A DNA stretch of 64,000 nt from RYN-230 sp963704995. Its GTDB lineage: Bacteria > Actinomycetota > Actinomycetes > Streptosporangiales > Streptosporangiaceae. Positions 26,291 through 32,995 of this stretch are shown here, piece after piece. Position 1 is the stretch's first letter; each line of letters opens with the position of its first letter. Made by a program: the position numbers and the translations under genes. The notes under the pieces are model-generated. The model was not told the DNA's origin. It saw only the letters and a list, made by a program, of their open reading frames with translations, and did no database searches. Location: positions 310,001 through 374,000 of the forward strand of contig CAVPIM010000005.1 in assembly GCA_963704995.1 (NCBI GenBank). Reading direction: 5' to 3'.

Positions 26291-26384
26291 GTGGTTCGGC
26301 GGGACAGTGGTTCGGCGGGACAGTGGTTCGGCGGGACAGTGGTTCGGCGGGACAGTGGTTCGGCGGGACAGTGGTTCGCGGACA
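26291..26384. repeat. 16-base tandem repeat, five perfect copies plus one degenerate
   Basis: Unit GTGGTTCGGCGGGACA repeats exactly at 26291, 26307, 26323, 26339 and 26355. A shortened copy (GTGGTTCGCGGACA) sits at 26371-26384. There are no spacers, so it is not CRISPR. It lies 10 bases before the hydrolase start codon on the minus strand, in its 5' leader or promoter. The 16-base period is 1.5 helical turns. Confidence 0.95.
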
Positions 26385-26411
26385 GCGCTCAGGAGGGACT
26401 GTGCTCCGTCC

Positions 26412-26699
26412 TCATCTGCCGACACGACGCCCGGGCCGGCGCTGCATGCGCCGCTCCCAGCAGGGCCGGTGCCAGTGCCGGCGCTCGGCAGGCCCGGGGT
26501 TAAGGCTAGGCCAGGCGACCAGATGCGGCATACCGGGCGGGATTTCCTGATCACATCCCGGGCAGCGGTACGTCTTGGCCGAGGCCGCCCCGGGCACCGG
26601 GCGGATCACCCAGTCCCCGTCCGGCCAGGACTCCGTGTGCTCAGGCCCCAGGGGCCGCGGGGCCGGCTCCAGCCGCCGGCGGGCCCGCCGGGGGCTCAT
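26412..26699 (-). CDS. Small conserved protein with CxxC and HWHRPCW motifs
   Basis: 95 residues. TYRCPGCDQEIPPGMPHLVAWP and RRHWHRPCWERR form a plausible zinc ribbon with two cysteines, then His/His/Cys. Similar small proteins occur in many actinobacteria, often labelled ATP/GTP-binding without evidence. ATG 26699 has GGAAGG upstream. Basic N- and C-termini suggest nucleic acid contact, which is inference. Function unknown. Confidence 0.8.
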   Translation of the reverse strand: MSPRRARRRLEPAPRPLGPEHTESWPDGDWVIRPVPGAASAKTYRCPGCDQEIPPGMPHLVAWPSLNPGPAERRHWHRPCWERRMQRRPGRRVGR

Positions 26700-26814
26700 T
26701 TCCGGACCTTCCCCATGCCGGCGACCTTACCGGCCGGGCCTGGCCATCCCGTCCGGCTGGCCTGGCGGCCGCCGGCCGGCTAGGCGGAATCCGCCGGCCC
26801 GGCTAACCGGCCGT

Positions 26815-27255
26815 CTAGTGGAGCAGGCCGACAGGGCTGGGCGCGGCGAACTGCATGATCAGGATGGTCCGGTCCTGGCCCGTCCGCCGGGTGGTGACGT
26901 GGGCCGGCTGGTAGGGCGGCCGCTGGTGGCCCAGGAACGCCAGCAGCGACTGCTTCTGCGCGCGGCCGGCCAGCGACAACTGCACGGACCGGAACGGGGC
27001 CGCCGCGGGGTCCGGGCCACCATCGCCGAAGGCCACGAGATGCAGCGGGTGGTGCAGGGACGCCATCAGCGCCAGGGTGGCGATCAGCCGGGCATCCACC
27101 TGCCCGGCCGCGAGCTGCTGCCGGGCCGCAGCCGGGGCCTGGATCCGGTTGCTCCCGGACAGCCCGGCGCCGGCCTTCTGCCGGTTCTGCAGATCAGCGC
27201 GCAGTCCGGCCTGGTAGGCGGGAACCCCGCGCGGGGCGACGATCCTGATGTTCAA
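26815..27255 (-). CDS. C-terminal part of a frameshifted membrane-anchored protein
   Basis: 146 codons from TTG 27255. The text NIRIVAPRGVPAYQAGLRADLQ continues directly from FGSGSQQV at the end of the preceding frame (27194-28720). The two frames overlap and fit as one extracytoplasmic domain if one T is removed at GGTTGAAC (about 27256-27258). It includes LIATLALMASLHHPLHLVAFGDGGPDP and ends TILIMQFAAPSPVGLLH. The TTG lacks its own ribosome site. This is probably the broken C-terminal half, not a separate gene. No known family recognised. Confidence 0.6.
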   Translation of the reverse strand: MNIRIVAPRGVPAYQAGLRADLQNRQKAGAGLSGSNRIQAPAAARQQLAAGQVDARLIATLALMASLHHPLHLVAFGDGGPDPAAAPFRSVQLSLAGRAQKQSLLAFLGHQRPPYQPAHVTTRRTGQDRTILIMQFAAPSPVGLLH

Positions 27256-28720
27256 CCTGCTGGCTGCCCGAGCCGAAGCTGGCCAGCAGGCCCGGCGCGT
27301 ACACCCTGGTGAGCGGGGCGCCGAACTGATGCCGGAGGGTGGGGGTGGTCACGACGAGGTCGGAACTGAGCGGGGTGTCCCTCCCGGCCTCCAGGGCGCG
27401 CACATGGCTGGCGGGGAACCCACGAGACTTCAGGACGGCACACGTCACCGGGTCGCACGAGACCACGGCCCCCGGGCTGACCTGCCTCGCGACCCAGGCG
27501 GCGGCGTGGTCGCGGTTCACCGCGACGGCGGCGACGGAGTTCGGGCTGGCCAGATGACTGCGGTGGCCGCCGGAAGCGAGGAAAACAGCGGCTGCCGTCA
27601 CCCCGCCGATGACGAGGAGGGAGCCGGCGGCCAGGCCCACCAGGCGGCGGTTCAGGCCGGATGACGGCCGGGCCAGCAGCCTGGCGGTCCGCTGGACCGC
27701 TGCCTCGTCGGCCGCTCGCCGGGCCGCGGCCCGCCCCGCAGCGGCCTGATCGGCCACCGCCTGCTCCACCGAGGCCTGATCGACGGCGGCCCGCCCCGCA
27801 ATGGCCTGGCGGGCGGCGGCCCGCCCCGCCACCCCACCGGGGGCGGATGGCTGCGCAGCCATCTGCGCCGCGGGAGCTTCCTGCGCGGCCGCCTGCTCCG
27901 CCGGCGTGGCATCCTGCGCCGGGCCCTCCCGCGGCGGCTCACCGGGCCGCGGCACCCGGATGACGGGAATGGGCGCGGTCAGCGCGCTGGCCGGCGCTTT
28001 GCGCGCCGGCCGGGCGACCGCAACCGGTTCCGCCTGGAGCACCGGGCGCGGTGGGTGACTCGCCCCCATCTCCCGGCGGAGCAGCGCCCACGGCGGGCCG
28101 GGCTCAGCCGGGCCGGGGCCGCCCTTGGTCATGACGTCCGGGGCCGGCCCGGGCTGGTCACCCGCGGGCCGGCCTGGCTGCGCCGCCCCGGCCTGGTCAC
28201 CCCGGCCCGGGTCCTGCTTCTCCCCGGCCCAGGCCATCCAGTCGCGGCTGCGGACGAATCGCGGCGGCCGCCGCGGTCCCGCGGGCCGGGCCGCGGGTGG
28301 CTCTGGCCGCGGCTCCGGCGGCGGCCCGGCACGTTCCCCGGCCACCTGCTCCCTGCGCCGCTCCGCCTCGGCCGCGGCGCGTAGCCGCTCCAGGATGGAG
28401 GCGGGCAGGACAGGAGGGCGTGCCACCCGGGCGGGCGGCTGCGGTCCATCACCCATCCCCCGCACCCGGCGGGGCAGCCTGGAGCTGCCCGGCTGGTCGT
28501 GGGCCCCGTCCCGGCCGCACCCGGTGTCACCCGGGCCTGTCCCGCCGTACTCCGCACCCGGCCTGCCCCCGGCGGCACCCTCGTCCGGGCCGGGTTCGGC
28601 GTCGCCACCAGCAGTATCACCAGACGCGCGCTCAGCCGGCGTGGCGAGCGCGGTCGGCGCGGGCCCGTCAGGCCCGTCAGGGCGGGGCCGGGATGGCGGA
28701 ATGCGGTTTTCTTTTTCCAT
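27194..28720 (-). CDS. Membrane-anchored protein with long disordered cytoplasmic region (frameshifted)
   Basis: 508 residues. About 355 residues are Pro/Ala/Gly/Arg-rich and probably disordered, including repeats such as AAARQAIAGRAAVDQASVEQ. One membrane helix follows (RLVGLAAGSLLVIGGVTAAAVF, about residues 360-383), then an outside domain with AAWVARQVSPGAVVSCDPVTC and LVVTTPTLRHQFGAPL. After SGSQQV the frame runs into EHQDRRPARG, while the natural continuation (NIRIVAPRG) is in the next frame. One deleted base would give a protein of about 635 residues. ATG 28720 is followed by MEKENRIPP. Function unknown. Confidence 0.7.
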   Translation of the reverse strand: MEKENRIPPSRPRPDGPDGPAPTALATPAERASGDTAGGDAEPGPDEGAAGGRPGAEYGGTGPGDTGCGRDGAHDQPGSSRLPRRVRGMGDGPQPPARVARPPVLPASILERLRAAAEAERRREQVAGERAGPPPEPRPEPPAARPAGPRRPPRFVRSRDWMAWAGEKQDPGRGDQAGAAQPGRPAGDQPGPAPDVMTKGGPGPAEPGPPWALLRREMGASHPPRPVLQAEPVAVARPARKAPASALTAPIPVIRVPRPGEPPREGPAQDATPAEQAAAQEAPAAQMAAQPSAPGGVAGRAAARQAIAGRAAVDQASVEQAVADQAAAGRAAARRAADEAAVQRTARLLARPSSGLNRRLVGLAAGSLLVIGGVTAAAVFLASGGHRSHLASPNSVAAVAVNRDHAAAWVARQVSPGAVVSCDPVTCAVLKSRGFPASHVRALEAGRDTPLSSDLVVTTPTLRHQFGAPLTRVYAPGLLASFGSGSQQVEHQDRRPARGSRLPGRTAR

Positions 28721-29198
28721 CTCGCCAATACCCCCCCTAGGAAGGCGCGTCCAGGCTGCTTCCTCGCGATACAGCGGAGCACACGTGCAGGCACTTTTCA
28801 ACCTAAATCGCCCGATGTCACGACGACGCTACGTAATGGCACATGCCTGCCGGCGTGGGTGACCACGACGGGCAGTGCGCAGTTCATCGCCACCCGCAGC
28901 GGGCCAGCTCTCCAGGCCCTTGTACGGGCGGATCGTCCCGGAGAAAAGCAGGTTCACCGTCCCGTCCCCCGGGCGCCGCGGTGACCGCGGAAATGGCCTC
29001 ATCGTGACCCGGAAAGGGTCAGAAGCGCCCGGTACTGATCGAATGACGCATGAGGCGTGACCGTCACGGGGAAAGCGCCGGGATCCAGAACCTCTGCCAC
29101 GCATAACCAGAACATGCTGGGCCTGGTCTGGTTCAACCAGAAGCAGCAGCCGAACAGCCCCTGGCACCGGGGCGGGCGGATCAGGTCGAACGCCCGGG
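28721..29198. other. Gap containing a degraded glycosyltransferase
   Basis: 478 bases without an intact gene between the Nudix stop and the membrane-protein start. The minus strand of about 28830-29190 retains fragments of a GT4-type glycosyltransferase in different frames (listed separately). CTGGTT-C-AACCAG at 29128-29140 is a small perfect inverted repeat. Confidence 0.6.
28830..29190 (-). pseudogene. Glycosyltransferase family 4 remnant
   Basis: Three pieces in order on the minus strand: FPVTVTPHASFDQYRALLTLSGS (about 29000-29075), then GDGTVNLLFSGTIRPYKGLE (about 28918-28975), then LRVAMNCALPVVVTHAG (about 28845-28905). The second is the start of a GT-B C-terminal domain and the third its nucleotide-sugar region. 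They lie in different frames, with a stop after LSGSR. The normal spacing of about 100 residues between the last two has collapsed to a few, so there are frameshifts plus a deletion. It has no start codon or ribosome site. Confidence 0.6.
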
Positions 29199-29666
29199 TC
29201 AGGCCCCCACGAGGTGGCGCAGCGCGTCCAGGATCGGGACCTGTCCCTTGACCAGCATGTCGCAGGCACGGCGCAGACTCATCCACTCCGCCCGGTCCAG
29301 CTCCGGGAACTCCCTGACCTGCCCCGATCCCCGCGGCCACTCCATGGTGAACGTGTTGCTCCGGAAGCCGGACAGGTCCAGGTCCCCTTCGACCGCGTAC
29401 GTCACGATGACCTTGCCGCCGGGCTGGCGCTGCTCCCCCAGATCCGCCACCGCACCCCCGGGGGCGGGCGAGCCCATTTCCTCCTCGAACTCACGCCGCG
29501 CCGCGGCCAGCGGTTCCTCGGCCTCGTCGTACTCGCCCTTGGGGATGGACCAGGCCCGGGCTTCCTTCCTCGCCCAGAACGGGCCGCCCATATGACCGAT
29601 GAGCACTTCCAGCCCGCCATCCCCGCCCCGCCGGTAGACCAGCAGGGCTGCGCTCCGCTTGGGCAC
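29199..29666 (-). CDS. Nudix hydrolase
   Basis: 155 residues. The Nudix box is GEYDEAEEPLAAARREFEEEMG, complete with REFEEE metal ligands. The protein begins SAALLVYRRGG and has ARAWSIPKGEYDE, common in NTP/diadenosine-type Nudix proteins. Probably a cytoplasmic house-cleaning pyrophosphatase. GTG 29666 has GGAGGGGG upstream. It is divergent from nucS with 35 bases between start codons, so the promoters overlap and both genes serve nucleotide or genome integrity. Confidence 0.93.
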   Translation of the reverse strand: MPKRSAALLVYRRGGDGGLEVLIGHMGGPFWARKEARAWSIPKGEYDEAEEPLAAARREFEEEMGSPAPGGAVADLGEQRQPGGKVIVTYAVEGDLDLSGFRSNTFTMEWPRGSGQVREFPELDRAEWMSLRRACDMLVKGQVPILDALRHLVGA

Positions 29667-29687
29667 TCCGGACCCCCTCCCGGCCGC

Positions 29688-29693
29688 TACAGT
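29688..29693 (+). promoter_or_regulatory. -10 hexamer TACAGT of nucS, leaderless type
   Basis: TACAGT ends eight bases before GTG 29702, leaving no room for a ribosome site. It also overlaps the upstream region of the divergent Nudix gene. Confidence 0.4.
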
Positions 29694-29701
29694 TGGCTTC
29701 C

Positions 29702-30361
29702 GTGCGACTCGTCATCGCCCGGTGCAGCGTAGATTACGCGGGTCGCCTGTCGGCCCGGCTGGCCCCGGCTACCAGGCTCATCATGATCAAAGCGGACGGC
29801 TCCGTCCTGGTTCACTCCGACGGAGGCTCGTACAAACCGCTGAACTGGATGTCCCCGCCCTGCCGGCTGGCCGAGGAACCGGGCCGGTGGGTGGTGACCG
29901 GCAAGTCGGGCGAGACGCTGACGATCACCATCGAGGAGATCATCAGCGACTCCTCCTGCGACCTGGGGATCGACCCCGGCCTGGTCAAGGACGGCGTCGA
30001 GGCACACCTGCAGGAACTGCTGGCTGCCCAGATGCAGGTCCTGGGCGAGGGCTGGCGGCTCGTCCGCCGCGAGTACCCGACCGCGATCGGCCCGGTCGAC
30101 CTTATGTGCCGCGACGCCGACGGCGGCTCCGTGGCCATCGAGATCAAGCGCCGCGGCGAGATCGACGGGGTCGAACAGCTCACCCGGTACCTGGAACTGC
30201 TGAACCGCGATCCGCTGCTCGCCCCGGTGCAGGGGATCTTCGCCGCCCAGGAGATCAAGCCCCAAGCCCGGGTGCTCGCCGAGGACCGGGGCATCCGGTG
30301 CCTCATCCTGGACTACGAGTCCCTGCGCGGCGCCGAGGACGGCGCCCTGCGGTTGTTCTGA
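29702..30361 (+). CDS. nucS: Mismatch-specific endonuclease NucS (EndoMS)
   Basis: 219 residues. NucS performs the non-canonical mismatch repair of actinobacteria, which lack MutS/MutL, by cutting both strands at mismatches. The conserved start RLVIARCSVDYAGRL and YKPLNWMSPPC are present. The C-terminal nuclease has the D-ExK type core in GPVDLMCRD and AIEIKRRGEIDGVEQLTRYLE. GTG 29702 gives the standard N-terminus; a TTG at 29693 would add three residues. A C-terminal LRLF tail fits a sliding-clamp-binding end. Confidence 0.97.
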   Translation: MRLVIARCSVDYAGRLSARLAPATRLIMIKADGSVLVHSDGGSYKPLNWMSPPCRLAEEPGRWVVTGKSGETLTITIEEIISDSSCDLGIDPGLVKDGVEAHLQELLAAQMQVLGEGWRLVRREYPTAIGPVDLMCRDADGGSVAIEIKRRGEIDGVEQLTRYLELLNRDPLLAPVQGIFAAQEIKPQARVLAEDRGIRCLILDYESLRGAEDGALRLF

Positions 30362-30510
30362 CCATCACCGCAGATCGTCAGGAGAACCGGCTCATCACGG
30401 CCCCGCGACAGCCTGGACGAAGGCGCCCCAACCGGCCCGAACGGCCGGGCCGGCCCGGCAATCTGGCTCGCGATGTCGCGTATCTGGGCGCGCACGTTTT
30501 CCAGGCTGGC

Positions 30511-30516
30511 TACTAT
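30511..30516 (+). promoter_or_regulatory. -10 hexamer TACTAT of the CbiX-like gene, leaderless type
   Basis: TACTAT ends nine bases before ATG 30526, and no ribosome-binding sequence precedes that ATG. This is the arrangement of leaderless actinobacterial transcripts. Confidence 0.45.
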
Positions 30517-30525
30517 GGCCCGGTT

Positions 30526-31572
30526 ATGGGTACTGATCAGGGACCTACCCCTGACCTTCCCGCGCGCAGGCCAGGCCTGCCCACGCGGGGCTCAGGGCTG
30601 CCAACGCGGGGCTCGCAGTTGCCGGCCCAGGACTCAGAGCCGCCGGTGCGGGGCTCGGGGCTCCCGGTACGGGGCTCAGAGCTCCCGAAGCGTGGATCAG
30701 AGCTGCCGGCCCGGGGCTCAGGGGTACCCCCCGCGGAGGGACCGGCGCTGCCCACGCGGACCACGCGGTTCCGCCGGGCGGGCCGCCACCGCAGCCCGCA
30801 CCAGCTGTCCGTGCCGTCCGACGCGCCCGCGCTGATCCTGGCGGTTCCCGGCCCGGCCACCGACGCCGGGATCGATATCGCCGCCGGCATCATCGACGTG
30901 GCCAGCCAGTCCTGCCCCGGAGTCACGGTGCGGGCCGGCTTCCTGGAGGGCGAGGAGGAAAGTCTCAGCTCCGTGCTGGCCGGCTGCCCCAGGGTGGAGG
31001 ACCGGCCGGCGGCCGTGGTGGTACCGATGATCATCTGCCCGCAGCCGGAGACAGACGCGGGAATCGCCGCGGAGATCGCCGCCGCGGCCGTGCCGGTGCT
31101 GCAGACGGCGGCCCTCGGGGTCCACCCGATCCTGGCGGGAGCCTTGCACGCCCGGCTCGCCGAGGCGGGCCTGGCCCGCGGGGACCGGATGGGCCGGATC
31201 AGCATCGTCAGCACCGCGGCCGAGGGAGTGCTGGTGACCGCGCTCGGCACCGACGCGATGTCCATCGCCGGTACCGGCGCGGTGCTGCTCGCCGCGCGGC
31301 TGGCCGTTCCGGTCGCGGCCGCGTCGCTGAGCGAACCCAGCAGCATCCGCGACGCGGCGGCCCGGCTGTTCGACGCCGGCGTCACCAGCCTCGCCCTCTC
31401 CCCCTGCGTGATCGGGCCCGAAATCGACCATCTCGACCTCAGTGCGGTCGCCGAGGCGGCGGGCATGAAGACCGCCCAGCCGCTCGGGGCCCAGCCGGCC
31501 GTCGGCCAGCTGGCGGCGATGCGCTACGGCGCCGCGCTGCAGGACCCGCAGCTGGCCGGCACATCGAGCTAA
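30526..31572 (+). CDS. CbiX/sirohydrochlorin chelatase-like protein lacking the active-site histidine
   Basis: 348 residues. The first 75 are a repeat region (RGSGLPT, RGSELPK, RGSELPA). The rest follows the two-lobe CbiX/chelatase fold: ALILAVPGPATDAG, AVVVPMIICPQPETDAGI, ALGVHPILAGALHARL, then VPVAAASLSEPSSIRDA and LALSPCVIGPEIDHL. Working chelatases start with a GHGS-type motif whose His binds metal; here it reads AVPGPA. A His remains at GVHPIL. It may be a non-catalytic or altered-substrate relative. ATG 30526 follows a leaderless-type promoter. Confidence 0.7.
   Translation: MGTDQGPTPDLPARRPGLPTRGSGLPTRGSQLPAQDSEPPVRGSGLPVRGSELPKRGSELPARGSGVPPAEGPALPTRTTRFRRAGRHRSPHQLSVPSDAPALILAVPGPATDAGIDIAAGIIDVASQSCPGVTVRAGFLEGEEESLSSVLAGCPRVEDRPAAVVVPMIICPQPETDAGIAAEIAAAAVPVLQTAALGVHPILAGALHARLAEAGLARGDRMGRISIVSTAAEGVLVTALGTDAMSIAGTGAVLLAARLAVPVAAASLSEPSSIRDAAARLFDAGVTSLALSPCVIGPEIDHLDLSAVAEAAGMKTAQPLGAQPAVGQLAAMRYGAALQDPQLAGTSS
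30586..30732 (+). repeat. 21-base tandem repeat coding the N-terminal RGS-LP repeats
   Basis: CGGGGCTC-type units start at 30586, 30607, 30649, 30670, 30691 and 30712, a strict 21-base period with one degenerate copy near 30628. The period is a multiple of three, so copy number can change without breaking the frame. Confidence 0.85.
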
Positions 31573-31611
31573 GCGGCCGCCCTGCGCTCTCCGCCCGGCT
31601 ACGCGTCCGGG

Positions 31612-32094
31612 CTAGCCGCCGAGCACAGCGGCATTGACGGCCTGGGCCCCGGCCGCCAGCTCCGGGACCTCCACCACGGTGATCCCGGATGAGCGCAGCA
31701 GCTCCGCGCCGCCGCCCTGGGCGAACAGGGGCGGCTCCAGCCAGGCGATCACCACCCGGCGCAGGCCAGCCGCGATGATCAGCTCGGCGCACGGGCGGGG
31801 ACGTGACGCGCGGAAGCGGCATGGCTCGAGCGAACTGTAGAGCGTCGCGCCGGGCAGCCGCGGATCGCCGGAGCCCAGCGTGGCCAGGGCCCCCTCCTCC
31901 GCGTGGTCGTGCGGGTCGCGCTGCCGGGAGTAGCCGGTGGCGATGGCGCTGCCGTCGGCGGCGACGATCACCGCGCCCACACAGAAGGCCGACGGGGAAG
32001 GCGGGCAGTGCCGGGAGAGCTCGATAGCCTGGCGCAGCCACTCCCGGTCGGCCGCGGTGGCGGCGGGCCCGGAGCCGGGCACCTGATCAGCCAC
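31612..32094 (-). CDS. RibD-like pyrimidine deaminase domain protein
   Basis: 160 residues of the cytidine deaminase fold. Zinc motif HAEE (DHAEEGALA) and the second zinc motif EPCRFRASRPRPCAELI, as in the deaminase half of RibD. GTG 32094 overlaps the stop of the upstream reductase gene by eight bases, so the two are translationally coupled. Together they equal a RibD split into two genes in reversed domain order. They may act in riboflavin or a related pteridine/deazaflavin-type pathway; a dedicated RibD elsewhere in the genome cannot be excluded. Confidence 0.85.
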   Translation of the reverse strand: MADQVPGSGPAATAADREWLRQAIELSRHCPPSPSAFCVGAVIVAADGSAIATGYSRQRDPHDHAEEGALATLGSGDPRLPGATLYSSLEPCRFRASRPRPCAELIIAAGLRRVVIAWLEPPLFAQGGGAELLRSSGITVVEVPELAAGAQAVNAAVLGG

Positions 32095-32842
32095 CGGCCG
32101 CCGCCCCCTCCCCCGGCCCGGATGGGCCACCGGCGCCCTCCGCCAGGTAACGCAGCAGGACCACCCCGCCGACCGGCCGGGCCTCGGCCAGGCGCAGCGG
32201 ATGAGCTGGGCTGGCCGGGTAGTGCCCGGGCCCGGCGAAGCGCGGCGCGGCCGGGTCCCCGACGAAGAACGGGGCGATCACCAGCTGCAGCTCATCCACC
32301 AGCCCGCCGGTCAGGAACTGGGTCCCCAGGCTGGCGCCGCCCTCGACCATGAGCCGGCCCACCCCGCGCCCGTCCAGGTCAGCCAGGATGTCCGCCAGCC
32401 GAGGCGGGTCACCGGCGTCCACGAGCTCGGCCAGGCCGCCGACCCGGCCGCGCAGCTTCGGCAGCACCGGCCCCGCGGCGTACACGATGCGCCGCGCGGC
32501 CACCGCCAGGCCGGCCGGGTCACCGCCGTCGCCCGGGCCACGGAAGAAGCGGGCCTCCGGATAGAGATCGCCGCTGGCGGTGATCGTGACCCCGGCGGGC
32601 TGCGGCGGCAGGCCGCGGGCGGTGCGGGCCGCCTGGTGCCGCGCCGAGCGGACGAGCAGCCGGGGATCGTCGCGGCGGATGGTCCCGGCCCCGACCAGGA
32701 TGGCGTCCGCCGCTGCCCGTTCCGCGTCCACCCGGTCCAGATCGGCCGCGCCGGACAGCACCAGCCGGTCCTCGCCGGTCCCGTCGAGACAGCCGTCCAG
32801 CGACACCGCGCAGCTCAGCACGACGTACGGACGTCCGGTCAT
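32087..32842 (-). CDS. RibD C-terminal-type reductase (dihydrofolate reductase-like fold)
   Basis: 251 residues: RPYVVLSCAVSLDGCLDG, then AERAAADAILVGAGTIRRDDPRLLVR, the classical RibD reductase signature, and LMVEGGASLGTQFL, the NADPH/substrate loop. It reduces the ribosylamino side chain of a pyrimidine intermediate in the known family. The Gly/Pro/Ala-rich C-terminus is unusual. It is the first gene of the two-gene unit with the deaminase and divergent from an aldehyde dehydrogenase. Confidence 0.88.
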   Translation of the reverse strand: MTGRPYVVLSCAVSLDGCLDGTGEDRLVLSGAADLDRVDAERAAADAILVGAGTIRRDDPRLLVRSARHQAARTARGLPPQPAGVTITASGDLYPEARFFRGPGDGGDPAGLAVAARRIVYAAGPVLPKLRGRVGGLAELVDAGDPPRLADILADLDGRGVGRLMVEGGASLGTQFLTGGLVDELQLVIAPFFVGDPAAPRFAGPGHYPASPAHPLRLAEARPVGGVVLLRYLAEGAGGPSGPGEGAAAGG

Positions 32843-32995
32843 GTCGGCCGCTCCGGTGTTAGCGATCTGGTCTCCGGCTCACGCACGTCCAACGCTACCT
32901 GGGCCGGCCTGGGCGGTGATTTACTGGCACGCAAGGCCGCGAAGCCGCGAAATCGCGGGATTACCGGATCAATGCACAGGGCGACGGTGAGGGCA

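Noticed and set aside
26291..26384. CRISPR array
   Set aside because: The 16-base units are directly adjacent with no spacers.
27240..27270. Programmed frameshift signal in the membrane protein
   Set aside because: GGTTGAAC resembles no established +1 site well enough, and no stop codon in the zero frame forces a shift; a simple indel is the more economical reading.
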